Shown: one piece after another, positions 1-12,153 of the stretch | Numbering within the stretch: the first letter of the stretch is position 1 | Layout of the letters: the number at the start of each line of letters is the position of its first letter | From: Mastigias papua | Taxonomy: Eukaryota > Cnidaria > Scyphozoa > Rhizostomeae > Mastigiidae | DNA length: 64,000 bases | Reading direction: 5' to 3' | NCBI GenBank assembly: GCA_964019165.1 | Contig: OZ025278.1 | Location: 3,467,378 to 3,531,377 of the forward strand | Translations under genes and position numbers: made by a program | Notes under the pieces: model-generated | The model's input: only the letters and a program-made list of their open reading frames with translations | Databases searched by the model: none | What the model was told of the DNA's origin: nothing

Positions 1-2969
1 ATAGTGAAAAAGGTACCACGCCTTGTAGAAACATTGATAGGAATTAGAAAACAAGTCAAGTGATAAAATCACACTATCTTTTACATGATGCTAGAACGAT
101 CCAAAAGAATACCAATCCTTCTTTCAAAGGCACAGTAAAAACCCGTAAATAAAAATCCAGAATTTTGAAATGAGCCTCTTTGTGTTCTTATTTGGTGAGA
201 CACATAAAGTCTGTGATCCTTTAATTTTAGCCAAATCTGCTCATTCTTGGCCTAGCAAATTCCACACCAATCTTATCCCTGCACGCCTTCCCTATCAGTT
301 ATGCTTGCAAAGGTTTTTGAGCATAATTGAATTGGGTTGAATGGCAAAACAGGCTGTATTCAATTCTCGGTGAATAGATAATGAAACCATTGATAAGAAG
401 CTGGTCAGAATATCGAACTGAGAAGGTTCTAATTAATTGATATGGAAATATGCAATTTCAGGCTGTGGGTTCTTTCTAAATGAAGGCTCATATGTATGGG
501 TTTTTACTGTATTTGTGAGGGGCCTGGGAACTGGGGAATTATTTTATTTTGCCGACCACGACTGGGGACGTGGTTAGTATGTTACAAAAAGGCCTGAAAT
601 GCTCTAAATAAGTATCGACCGCTGACTGGCAAGTAGCAGTCAGCTATTTTCAGTAGATTTCCCGAGACTCGAAAGCTTGCTTAACTGACACACCTCGAGA
701 GACTAGAAACAATCTTGAAAAAACAGCCAGGATAGTGTCCTACCATTGCTATTGAATCAATGCCTAATCAATACAAAATATGACGAAATTCATTTTCAAT
801 GATTGAAAAATATTACAGTTTTGGTAATTATAATACGTTACATCGATAAAACATATATTTATATATATATATAGCTACAAAACCACATCCACCTCTGTTC
901 GAGCTCTTTCAAAGCTCTCCTGGCTTCGTAGCAAGAAATTCTTTCATGGGGATGTCTTGCTGCGAAAGTATTCCATTCGCACGCGAGTACAGAAGACAGA
1001 ACCCTTTCTATTATCTATCACATTAACTTCTAAATGCTACCATTCAAAATAAATAGAGGGGAACGCTTCTAACGATAGATGATCACAATATAGGAGGGGT
1101 ATTGAAGGAGGGGTGCATTATATAGCGGTAGAGAACACCTGTTCATCCTTGACGTGTTGCTAAATAATACATCACGTATTAACCAGTGTAGCATGCATTT
1201 GGTGATACGATGCATTAATAACTCTATTACATATTGCGACAGGATAGGTCCACAAAGTCCTAGTTCCTCTCATCTACGTCAAAGCAGGCTTCGGCTAAGC
1301 GAAGGCAAACTGCCTAGCTCACAGTCGTATATCCGACACAGGTTGAGGTTGAGGTTGGTGTAACTCCAAAGTGTCCCCAAGCCTATGAGGCCCCCAAAAG
1401 GCCCCTCAGAAGTTGCTGAGGGTCAGGCGTTCTGCACTAATTGAAGTGGAAAGACATTTAGTTGCCCGATATTCCGCACTTTTAGGCTACCTATAGCTTC
1501 TTTTTACCCTTGATAATAAAATCCTGATTTGATATTTTGTCTTGGCTTGGGTAAACAATTATAGCGTGATAGAGCCACCAAGCAAATTATTCATAAGGAC
1601 CGCAAGTCTTCCCTTTACCCCCACTGCCTGCCCAATTGAGCTTCTATAAGAGAAGCTGGAAAATCTGGGATACGTAGGAGACCTAACAAAACTAGAACAA
1701 CTGAGGCACCTAGGGCATCTGAGACATTTTGAGTATCTGAGAAATCTAACATATGAGGCAATCGGGTTTGGAGAAAATAGGCAAAATTGAACATGCACTA
1801 TGGGACTAAAAATTCAGAATCATACTTCGATAAATATAAACAGGAGAGATCTTGAAAAAGCAAAATTCTGAACGGAAGTCACCTAATAGGGTTCTATATT
1901 CTTGTAGAGAAATCCACAGTCCCAGAAATGTCGAAAGTCCAACATGTATACAAGTCTTAAACTCTATTGTTGTCCTGCTCGCAATATTATTCAGTTGAAA
2001 CTAAAAATGACATCATTCTAAACGAAAATTACACACTCATATTCAAACGACCATAACCTATTCATTATGATCTGAATCCCACCAAAAGCACCTTCGCAAT
2101 GAAATAAAGGGTACTGGGCGTTCATCAATAACATTATAACCTGGCATATTACAGAATCAGAAACTGCACTCTCCCTGAAACGTCAGTCTGTACCTATTTG
2201 CTATTCCATTATCAAAAACCATACAGCAGCAACCTTATGGGCACCTTAGGCCATGGGGTCATACATGGATACTTTACTAGTTGATTTACAGATCCAATGG
2301 GCCCACAAAAGAGCCACTGTCCCCATATGAAGTTCATTCCTTGTGACATTATCGCAAAAAAATGTAGTACCTTGAAAATAGTCGGGAATCTCGAAAATAA
2401 GCCGATATGACAGTAGGGCAAAACGTCGGGTCAACAATAGCTACAATAATGGGGTTTACAAACAATTTAGAAAGGGACATTGGCACGTGCTCTACAAAAC
2501 AGGGTTTTCTACGAAAATCTGAAGATTTTGTCGTGAAAACTTGAAAATACGACAAAATTCGTGTCGCTCTTCCTTATTATCTCTCTACAGAAAACACCTT
2601 AAAAATAAGCTTATCTACATATTGGCAGAAAGTTTCGCACATGATAAAAATAAAGCACTGTCTATTTTCGAGGAAATACGATGGTCAGAACAAAACATAA
2701 ATATACTGCGTGGCAGGAATCTAATTCAGTTGAATACGCTACTAAGTAAATGCCGAAAAAAGACCAAAGAAGGAACCGCACATACTCAAATTAACCCCCT
2801 TAAAATCCCCCTTCCACTGGGCCCCCATGCTAGAACTGCAAATCGTTAATAAGTCCCACTCGGATTATCCCTACCACAAAGGATGTTGAAGAGCATATCT
2901 AGACTGGTCTTTTCATATTACAGAAACAAGCGTTTTGACAAGGAACTTTTTATGTGGTATGTGTCAGAT
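1..2969. other. Downstream flank of the BMP-like gene, nothing recognised
   Basis: I see no conserved coding frame, RNA gene or clear repeat. The BMP 3' UTR probably runs into the right part. The nearest canonical AATAAA on the minus strand that I noticed is at 543-548, too far to call with confidence. A loosely repetitive purine-rich stretch (GAGGCACCTAGGGCATCTGAG type) lies at 1660-1750. Confidence 0.5.
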
Positions 2970-3072
2970 AACCGTATAAGCTCCCATCTATTTAAGACCT
3001 CCACATAGGTCCCAAACCAAAAATATGAACAATGAATAAGCTCCCGGGGGCTAATTCAAAGATGCACGGTGT
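2970..3072. repeat. Decayed end of a family E element
   Basis: Contains AATAAGCTCCCGGGGGCTAA, then TTCAAAGATGCACGGT, which resembles the right end of the intact E element at 46339-46795 (GGGGCTTATTCGAGGATTTACGGT). More C-rich, similar sequence lies on its left, back to about 2790. Old and degraded. Confidence 0.45.
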
Positions 3073-3483
3073 TCACTAGATATATCCAAGACCCCCCTCA
3101 TTACCTATGTAGCTGTATACTTTTAACTCTATTACACAGCCCCCATCCCGAATGCATGCATGCTGTCTATAGATGTCCCGAATTGCGAATGAATGTCTGG
3201 GAGATACACTGCTTGGTTCTAAAACACAAACTCTTAACTGATATTGTCATAACATTGCGAGCGCATGATTGTGTAGCTGGTCTACAAGTCGAGTCCTCTT
3301 GGTTCTAAATAATTTTCAATCCGCTGTTCGTGCATGCGTTATTATCCCTTGAAATCGTGATTTTCTTTAGCTGAATACCAATGCAACACCTTGGCCGCTC
3401 CGGCACTGAACACGAGAGACACGGTCAAGACCGCTAACCCATGACATTATTTGCTCAGCAGGGCTCTGTCAAAATGAAACAGC

Positions 3484-4394
3484 TCACCTACAAGCACAGC
3501 TAACGACGACCATGTCCTCCTTCTTCTGGTACACGACACGGTCATTATGGTCCAAATATAGCATGGCCAAGACTACCAGTTTATCGGGCACACAGCACGC
3601 TGGTTTCATGAATTGTGAGTTCATACTGCTTATGGTGCTCTGTATGACAGCATGACTCGTAGGGTTCAAATGCCCAGGTATCGGATAAGCGCAACTACCA
3701 CGACAATAATAAGCATCATAACCCTTCGGGGCCATGATCCAATTGGTCCATCCGAAGTCCTCAAAATTGACGTACATTTTGCGGCGTCTGCAAAGAGCTT
3801 TGTTTCGCCTACGCAGGTGACCTTTGCGATCTTTCCTTCGGCCCCTTCGTGCCCCTCGTTTTCTACGTCCCCTGGAGACATCTTCATCCTTTTTCTTTGT
3901 AACATCGTCCGAGAATATCACCAATAAACCTTTCTCTTTGTCTCTACGGCCACGCTTATCAAAGCCGACCTCGTTAGGCGCAATTATATTTCCATTTGAC
4001 ATGTCTACGACGTAAGTCGCTAGTTTCATCACATTTAATTTATCTTGCTGAAGATCTTGCGAAAACTGCCCAATCCTATCAAATGATATCCATCTCTGGT
4101 GGGGCACCTCTATATCAAAAACCTGCGACGCAAGACGAGTAACTTTAAGTCGCCTATACGACGATGAATTTGATACAAATTCACCCTGCTGCGGGGTAAT
4201 GCCAAGGAGGACGATCTGGAATAAATTCTTGCGGCCTACCGATCTTGATCGACGCCGCAGCCTTGAAGCAACTTTCAGTGGACTCCAAAGGAGTCGAAAC
4301 TCACAACTGAGAATTTTTTCTTGCTTTGGAATGCTACCAACATTAAAGTGATACACCTGATGCATGATGTGGAAAAGGTCCTCCCTGCTTTCAT
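3484..4394 (-). CDS. BMP2/4-like TGF-beta ligand, coding exon 2 (prodomain, processing sites, mature cystine-knot domain)
   Basis: Second and last coding exon, residues 103-405, of a secreted dimeric ligand expected to signal through type I/II serine-kinase receptors and SMAD1/5-type effectors. The acceptor is a T-rich tract ending TTTTTTTTAG just before 4394; splicing makes codon 103 GAT (Asp) and reads on through FHIMHQVYHFNVGSIP, which resembles the BMP prodomain strand F-N-L-S-S-I-P. Processing sites are R-G-R-R (250-253) and the main furin-type R-R-K-R (279-282). The mature part opens with a very basic stretch (283-309), as in heparin-binding BMP2/4, then YVNFEDFGWTNWIMAPKGY. The knot cysteines are 304, 333, 337, 369, 370, 402 and 404, with C-R-G-S-C as the CxGxC. 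It ends S-C-A-C-R then TGA, where most BMPs have C-G-C-R/H. Subfamily is BMP2/4-like by intron and by M-L-Y-L-D, but ADMP or BMP5-8 is not excluded. Confidence 0.92.
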
Positions 4395-5916
4395 CTAAAA
4401 AAAATCAACGCTCTCGTTATAAGTAAAATAATTCTATCGGGGAAAATTCTATCGGTCAAAATTCCAACGGGGCGATAAAACAAGTAATTTAATTTGAAAA
4501 GTGGCACAGCTATGTAAACTAACTATACAGTAGATCAATGAATAGAAGAGTGAGCTAGTAAGTTTATGAGTCAGTTGGTTAGTTAGTTGGTTAGTTAGCT
4601 AGCTAATGAATTTGTGAGATTGACTGACCAACAAAGCAAAACTCAGCAAACGAATAAAACATCTAGTTTTCAGACGTTAATTAGGAGGCTGCGTCAGCTC
4701 GCTAAATCTTGCCTATTAAGGTGCGCAGACAAAGCTGTTATACAGTCATAGGCTGTAAAATTTGCTTTCTCTGTAAAAAAAACTTATGGGTCTTCCTCGT
4801 AGAGAGGAATTTAATATGATCCTGTTTTGTTTTGAAAGAAACTGGAACGAAAATTTTGACACAAAAATGGCTTAAGCTTGCTGTAGAAAAACATCTGGAC
4901 ACACAAACACCATGTGATTTCAAGTGATAAATGGATAGAAGTGACGTGTTCGAATGATGTATGACAGTGGATTGGGCTCTACAACTGAGCCATGACGTCA
5001 AAGCATGTAAGCGTATCGAACGGTCCCACTCAGACTTTATGAAGTGACCTAAACAAAGACAGGATACGATACAAAACCCTATCAGTCATATAATTTATAC
5101 AATAAACGTTTAACACAAGGGGGTTATAGAGAACCATTAAATCTGACATAACAGAAATTGGAGCAACCGCCAACGACCCTGTAGCATGATATCAAGTCTA
5201 AGACTAGCATGGACCCCAGAAAGGATTCTTGTGGAGAAGCAAAACTTCTCAAGAAAAAGCCCTCTACAAGAGAGGCAATGTGGCATAAATAATGCTGGTG
5301 CGGATTTCGCAAGCCCTTCTAGAGACATTGCACCCAGGTCATATTGACGCATTTCTGTCAACTGGAGGCGCAGAAAAGACTATAATTAGGCATATAGGCA
5401 GCGAGTTTCATAATATGGTGAAGATTTGAAACATTTCAAAGGTTCGGTTACAAATGCATACCGCCCGTGAAAAGGAGGGAATAATAAAGGTAACAAATCG
5501 GCAGGAGAAATATGTGATAGGATTATCAAATTGGCTAACACTCGCCTAAACAGGATTGCGAATGTGATTTCGAACTAATGACAGTTGAAAAGCATAGCGC
5601 TAATTTTTATATTGGACTTCTGTAGTTTCTTAACTCTCTAAAAAGCCTGCTCTCTACTAGGCGAAATCTTTCGCGCGATGCGAAATCTTTTGAAATTAAA
5701 GCAAGCATATTTCACTGCTACTGAGCAAGGGGAATGAAAGACGCATGCGCAACTTCGAAAAACTTATCGCGCGAACGATTTCGCCTAGTTCGAAACGGGC
5801 TTAAGTCAAGGGATTCTAAAATCTGCTTAATTTGTGATTTTTGCCAATCAAACTACCCTCAAAAACATAAGTCTTCTAGGATCTGAAGTTAATTCTTTTG
5901 AATATATCTTATGTAA

Positions 5917-6215
5917 TACACGTTTCTTGTGTAAGAAGAAGGTTCATAAGACACCTAGTACTGGATTCACTAAAATTTGAGAAATTGAAAGGAAAGACTT
6001 AAGACACTTTAGACCTTTCTGTGTCATGTTTCACAGTTTCGAAAAGCCCCTGTTTCCTGGACAAATTCAACAAGTTTCCACTACAGTATGTTTTATGCGC
6101 TAAACCTTGTGGGCACTGTAAAAGACAATGTTTCCGTTTTGGCTTCGCTTTGTATACCTACTCCAAAGAAGAACTGTCATTTCATAGCTTGTTTTTGATT
6201 TTCCTATAAGCGTAA
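5917..6215 (+). mobile_element. MITE-like family A, copy 1
   Basis: Starts TACACGTTTCTTGTGTAAGA and ends near TTTCCTATAAGCG. Its interior (TTTCTGTGTCATGTTTCACA, then the block around CAGTATGTTTTATGCGCTAA) is shared with the copies at 8098, 10820 and, in reverse, 53440. No coding frame; a non-autonomous DNA transposon is the likely nature. Confidence 0.6.
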
Positions 6216-7120
6216 TTCATCTTATCAAGCCCATCATGTCAATAGAGCTTATATGGAAAACGCAGGGGCTGTACACCATTCTCAAGGGTACTGTATTGAA
6301 GAATGTTCCTTGATTCCTATTAGCATAAACATACTGCACCTGCCGCAAAAGTACTTACGTTATGAATGTTCTGTTCACATGCTATTGGTAAACAACAATT
6401 ATCTTGTAACAGTGCACTCCAAACTGAAGTTTTCTGAATGGGCGAAGAAGTTAATCTGCACAAATTACTCTCAAGAGTTGCACAAACCGTTTCTAGAACT
6501 GCACATATTGTGCAGAACTGCACGTTAAAACAGACCCTGCCTGGCAACATACTTGTCACTCATGCCAAATTGTTAGAACTTTCGACAAACGCACAACAAC
6601 TTAACACAAAAACAACAGCTTGAGATCTGATGTCCATTCCGCCTTGCAATTTGAGTGCTAAGGTATGGAATGACATCGCATAGAGGTTCTGCAACTTTAC
6701 TACAGATGAACCGCGATTGTTCGAGGTATCTAAAATGCATAGTTCTAAGGTAATTTCAAAAGATAAATTTAAGACACTGCCAAATTTTCATTTCGGAAAA
6801 TTAGGGAACTGCAAGGTCAATCTATTTGATCAATGTACGGCAGTTCAATGCGTTTATGTCTTTATCAGAGCATACTTCGGTTTACTTAGTACTCTATTAG
6901 CAGGTGGAAAATGTGCTCATAATAGTTTCTCGCTATACTTTCAAAACAACTTAATTATCTGACAGAGAATGGTACCACCTCGTTATAGATAAGGAATAAA
7001 AGATTGCGACTATCTGACCTCGAGGTTTCTCATAAGTGGCTAATTACTTAAATTCATAAAACTGGTTTTGATTGGTTGATTTGTTGGTTCACTTTCAATT
7101 GGTTGGACCAATAACCTGAA

Positions 7121-7394
7121 GTACACGCTTTTTAAAAGAAATCTGCCTCGAAGCCTTGTACTAAAAGTTTTAATTTTTGGCCACATTTTAGTTCTAAATA
7201 GTAACGCATCGGTGATTCTAACCGAGGGGTTTCCCAAACTGTAAAGATGACGCAGAAAGTTACGAAGTTTCTTAACTTTTTCCCTGTGGTTCTAAAAGTT
7301 TCTCAAATTTTTGGGTTTCAAGTACCAGGTCGTATATGGATGGGACTAACCTTTACCTTTAGTACTGTTTCTTATAAAAAATAAAACGTGCACT
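7121..7394 (-). mobile_element. MITE-like family A, copy 2
   Basis: Ends are GTACACGCTTTTTAAAAGAA and TTTCTTATAAAAAATAAAAC followed by GTGCAC, an imperfect terminal inverted repeat. The interior matches the copy at 53440-53842 in the same orientation (CCACATTTTAGTTC; GTGGTTCTAAAAGTTTCTCA), with an internal deletion. A 30-base stretch near 7331 (GTATATGGATGGGACTAACC) is shared with the family I block at 51463. Confidence 0.6.
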
Positions 7395-8097
7395 TAATTG
7401 CACTCATTGCATTCCATGCCTAGCGCACTTCAGAATGAAGGCAATACTTGCCTCTAAGAAGTCTATGGCTATCCAGGAATCTTTGTGGCTCCCGCAGCCC
7501 CTTCATGGCCTTGTTCAATTATGTTTGCATCAGGCCTATTAGCAATAACTAGACGTGGCAATGTGTTTAGGCAAATAAAATTCACCATATCTCGAAATGC
7601 TTGCCACATGAACTACTGACGCAAAATTATCATTATGCACAACCACCGCTTGCATAAAGTGTGAAATGAGAAAAGGAAGTCCACATGTTTCCCTTCTAAT
7701 GCATCAAGGGCAAAGAGGGTTGGCTCAGTAATTATTTACCCGCTAGGTGACAAAATGGCCCGCGAGAGAATCTCAGCAAGAGAGGAAGTTCTCGCATAAA
7801 CCATACCTCCAAACTGGCAAAGCTTTCCGTGACCCAGCCGCATGTACATTTTTTCTATTTAACTCGCTTTATCGTAGGACACTCTGCTAACTATGTAATG
7901 AAAGGTCTGCATTAATTAATTAGATACGTGTTTTGCAAATAAACTGGGTTACGATAGTGACAAGCGTCCACCATATTCGTTGATATTCCGAACAATCACA
8001 TTAACGCTACCGCAAGCGAAAATTACTACACTTTGACAAGTATATATATCTCTTCATGGTACTTCAAAAATCTACGTAACCGGAATGATAGAAGTAT

Positions 8098-8330
8098 ATT
8101 AACAGGCCTTTCAAAAAACTGAGAAACTTTAGAACTTCCTCTGCCATCTTTCACAAGTTCGGGAACCCTTTTTCTCATTCAAGGATTTAACAAGATTCCA
8201 TTATAGTATGTTCTATGTGCTAAGCTTTATGGCCACTACAAAGACAATATTTTCCATTTTGCTTTCGTTTTTACAGCAATTCTCATCATTCATCATAAGA
8301 CACTTTTAAGAAACTTTTAGGGACGGGTCA
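8098..8330 (+). mobile_element. MITE-like family A, copy 3 (ends decayed)
   Basis: Recognised by its interior: GAACTTCCTCTGCCATCTTT, then TAGTATGTTCTATGTGCTAA and GCTTTATGGCCACTACAAAG, in the same order as at 5917 and 10820. The terminal repeats are not clear. Confidence 0.5.
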
Positions 8331-8699
8331 TTAATTACTTGTAGGGAGGGTGTGGAAGACACTCATATATCTGATGGAGCTTTCGCCCCCCTCTCAGATT
8401 TATGTAAATATTTTAATCCCCACTCCAGGATTTCAGAATAAACTCCTTAGTCTTTCTCTTGAAATGCTCTTTATTGTTCATCTCCCCTCTCTTTGAGTGT
8501 GCAGAATTTTGGTCCCCTCCCAGATGCCTCCCACCCCCTCCCCTGGAAGAACTACTGACCGGTCCCTTAGAATTAAAAATTCGGTCCAAAATTAAGAAAC
8601 TGTTACCATTAGGCTTGAGTTCGGTTTTTTATATTTTAAAAATGTGTTTCTTACAACAGTGCACTCACTCGTGTGTTTACAGGCATTTCCACACACTTC

Positions 8700-9036
8700 T
8701 TTTATAAGAATACCTAATTTTTGGCTGAGCCTCAATATTCTTAAATTATTCTTAACTATTAGTGACTTTGAGTATTAATACTCGTATAGATTATATTCTT
8801 ATTATGAAAAGTGAGGAACTGACACTTCCCAAAGAGTTTCTGAGTCGCATTATAGCGTTAAGACTCAAAGACGCGGAGCTCACGCTTGCTTTGATTTCCA
8901 AAGACAACTCAAATAAGCAAAAATTCTAAGCCTTGATGCAGCTTGAGCCTTGCATTATTCCTAAATCATTCTTAAATTCCAACGATTCTGATTCTTGATA
9001 GTCTTATAGACTATATTCTCACAAAAAGTGTGTACT
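8700..9036 (+). mobile_element. MITE-like family B, copy 1
   Basis: Starts TTTTATAAGAATACCTAATT and ends TCTTATAGACTATATTCTCA then AAAAAGTGTGTACT. It is homologous almost end to end with 34098-34619 (GCTGAGCCTCAATATTCTTA; GAGTTTCTGAGTCGCATTAT; CTTGAGCCTTGCATTATTC). No coding potential. Confidence 0.65.
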
Positions 9037-9250
9037 TTATGTTAAGCACATTTTGTATTTTCGCTTGAATATTTTCCTCCATGCATTTTATGTTACTTTA
9101 GTTGACTACGTATATTCAGCAATCCGAAAAAACTAACTGTTAAACAAATTATTAAAAAAAATTTATGGCAATAATAAATCGTTGTTATAACTTGAGAAAG
9201 TTGCATGGCAATTCCTATTCTCCAAATGGATAACATCGCGAATGACAAAC

Positions 9251-9470
9251 ATTATGAAATATTCTGAGTATTATGACAAATTCTGAATATTATGACATAT
9301 TCGGAATATTTTGAAATATTCTTAATATTATGAAATATTCTGAATATTATGAAATATTCTGAATATTATGAAATATTCTGAAAATTATGAAATATTCTGA
9401 ATATTATGAAATGTTCTGAATATTATGAAATGTTCTGAATATTATGAAATATTCTGAATATTATGTAATA
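9251..9470. repeat. Tandem array of a 19-bp unit
   Basis: About twelve copies of GAAATATTCTGAATATTAT with few changes (GACAAATTC, GACATATTC and GAAATGTTC variants at the edges). The unit is nearly self-complementary around GAATATT, so single strands could fold. Confidence 0.9.
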
Positions 9471-9670
9471 TTTTCGGACGCAGAAATATTCGGATTCAGA
9501 AATGCAAAGATAACAGAAAATCTGCTATTGAAGACTTTATTCCAGATTGATACTTAGGGTTGAGTGCTGAAAATGAGTTTTCCTATGTGCCATGTATCAG
9601 ATTATTCTAAAAGCGTACCACTAGAGTAAGCCCCCTTCATAAAACTTTCGGGGCCATCAACCTTTACATA

Positions 9671-10060
9671 GTACACAGTTTTTCATGTTTATAAGAATAT
9701 AAGTCTATAAGAAAATCAAGGCTCAAAATCACTGAAATTTAACAATAAATTAGTAACAATGCGAGGCTCAAGTTTCATCCGGCTTCACCAAGTCTTGGAC
9801 TTTCTGGCTATTTTGAGTTTCCTTTAAGAAACAAAAGGTATCTGGAAATCATTAGGTTATGCTATGATGCAACTCTGTAACTCTTAGGTAAGTGTCTGTG
9901 ACAAACTTTCTATCATAAGAAAATAGTTTATATGAGAATTAATGCATAAAATCATTCAAATTTAAGAATCATTGAAGGATAATCTTAAGCTCAAATTAAA
10001 AACTTTCAGGGTATTATGGTTCAGCAAAAATTCGGTATTCTTATAAAAAAAAGTGCGTAC
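9671..10060 (+). mobile_element. MITE-like family B relative
   Basis: Ends GTACACAGTTTTTCATGTTT (then ATAAGAATA) and TATTCTTATAAAAAAAAGTG (then CGTAC) make an imperfect terminal inverted repeat. Inner blocks with GAGGCTCAAG and TCTTAAGCTCAA recall family B. About 390 bp, non-coding. Confidence 0.55.
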
Positions 10061-10819
10061 GCAATGACGTCAGCGAAACGATACTATTTTTGTGCCCCAG
10101 ATTTTCCCACCAGAACAAGATACAACAACGAATAGTGGTTATCTGACACTATTTACAGAAAAAAGCTATTTTGAAAGCAAGATTCACCATTCAGACACGT
10201 GCAATATAAGATTTTTTATTTCAGGCGCATTGGTCTGCTATTCTTTTGGTCCGGCGTCAAAAAATTACAGTCTGGTGGTAATTCTGTCATTTTCACATGG
10301 GAAACAAATGCTAGTGAGTGCTGTTTGAATGGGAACTGCCTGGAACAGCTTACTGACAGCTCAGATGACAAAGACGATTTATGAGGGAGATACTTCAGAC
10401 GGTCTACTGTTCACGAGGCAATGCAGTTAGCTACAAACGCAGTGCACAAACCAAGATAGCCTAAAACAACTGTGCATTTTACTCGCTATGTGGAGTTCTA
10501 AATCGGAAATGGGGATCTGTAATCAAGGAGATTCGAAGTACTATGTTTAGAAGGAATATTTATTTATCAAAGTGGATCACAAACCTAAAACAAACTAGTA
10601 TGGTGGCTCATGGTATTCAGTAATATTTATCAGCTTTTAGATAACATTAAGGATTATAATTTTACCTTCAGTGTGGCTAAACTAGTATTTGATCCCCGCC
10701 ACGCCCATCGTGTAATTCCAAATTACGACCGCACCCAGTATTTAAATAAAATGTGAATATATAAAAGTTCTCTTCACAGGATCTGCCATGAATATAAGCA
10801 AGTACTTGACCCTTTTATA

Positions 10820-11045
10820 TGAAGCCTATTTATAAGAAACCCAGTACTAGACACAGCAAGATTTAAGAAACTTCTAGAACTGCAAGGAAAGAGTCAAGAA
10901 ACTCTAGAACCTTCTGTGCCATCTTTCACAATTTCGGAAACGTCTCTTTTCCCCTATGGATGTGACAAATTTCCGCTATAGTATGTTTTACGTGCTAAGC
11001 TTTATGGTCACTACAGAAAACAATGCTCTAAGTTTTGCTGTACAT
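10820..11045 (+). mobile_element. MITE-like family A, copy 4
   Basis: Has TTATAAGAAACCCAGTACTA near the left end, then AACCTTCTGTGCCATCTTTC and TAGTATGTTTTACGTGCTAA, in the same order as the copies at 5917 and 8098. Right end unclear. Confidence 0.55.
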
Positions 11046-11657
11046 ATGGGCCGCAAATAATACATAACATATCATGTGTTCATACCTAATTGTAAGCAAA
11101 TGGGTGAATATGTGTTTAAAATGGAAGATTAACAAACTGTACACCGCTTCTTAGTGCAAGCGCACAGCCGCGCAGATAACATTAGGAAAACGACGTGCGC
11201 AACAAGTCATTGCAGTTAACACAAAGCCGTATCGGCGCAATTATCCGGCACTTTGGCGAGGCGTTTTAAATAGTGCTGGGCGCTAAGTTCATTTTAAATA
11301 GTGCTGGGCGATAAATTCAATAGCAGAAATCGGGATATGTTAATTTTCTGTAAAAATGATGAACAACTTCATATTTGGACATAAGAAAAACTTAAATCGA
11401 GCGCACTAATAGCGTGCCCCACTGGCGCGTACTTACTGTTGCGGCCCCATAAAGTCACAACAAATCATTATGGTGATGCAATCAGAGAACCGCTCTGGCT
11501 TACTAAAGCAGCCCGAATCCTTGACAATTTACCGACAAAAAAGCTGTGCCTATGGCATTAGTCATAGCATTCGGCAAATTTTACCCTACGTATATTCTCT
11601 GCTTTGAAACAATTGTAGAATTACGCAAGTGTTGGACTAAGGAGCTTTATTGAAGCA

Positions 11658-11998
11658 CAGTCGACATTTTCTAACCAGAAAAATTCCTATGTACATTTGT
11701 CTCTAAGAAAAACTTTTCACGCTCAGTAACGAAACTTTCTTAAGACCTTCTCAACAAGAATATCCCAGTTTTTCCAGTAATACTGTTATGCTACGTAGAC
11801 TGGGAGGCATACCACAAAAGTAACATTGGACTACATAGATGGAAATCTAGCATAACAGTACTACTGGAAAAACTGGGATATTCTAGTTAAGAAAGTCCTA
11901 AGAAATTCTTAAGAAAGTTTCAGTACCTACTGGGCGTGAAAGGACTTTCTTAAAGACAAATGTACATAGGAAATTTTCTTGCTAGAAAATGTCGACTG
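11658..11998. mobile_element. Fold-back element with long inverted repeats (family C)
   Basis: Starts CAGTCGACATTTTCT and ends with its exact complement AGAAAATGTCGACTG. The arms continue inward for about 140 bp (CCTATGTACATTTGTCTCTA pairs with TAAAGACAAATGTACATAGG; CCAGTTTTTCCAGTAATACT pairs with the right inner arm) and leave a central spacer of about 55 bp at 11794-11848. It would form a large hairpin. No ORF of note. Confidence 0.8.
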
Positions 11999-12153
11999 TC
12001 GATATTAATCAAGAGATGATGGAATTACGTGAAATTGGAATCTCATATGTGTATCAACTTTTCGATTTTCTTAGATCTCAAAAATCCAGTACAGAATCCT
12101 CTTGGTTTTTCGTGCAATTGAGTATCGTACTACTCTCATAGGAATCTCTTTCT

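Noticed and set aside
3478..3492. AGGTGAGCT at the BMP stop codon looks like a splice donor
   Set aside because: The TGA follows C-x-C-R exactly where BMP proteins end, so the stop is genuine and the donor match is most likely chance.
3652..3927. Plus-strand open frames opposite BMP exon 2
   Set aside because: Shadow frames of a clearly conserved minus-strand coding exon.
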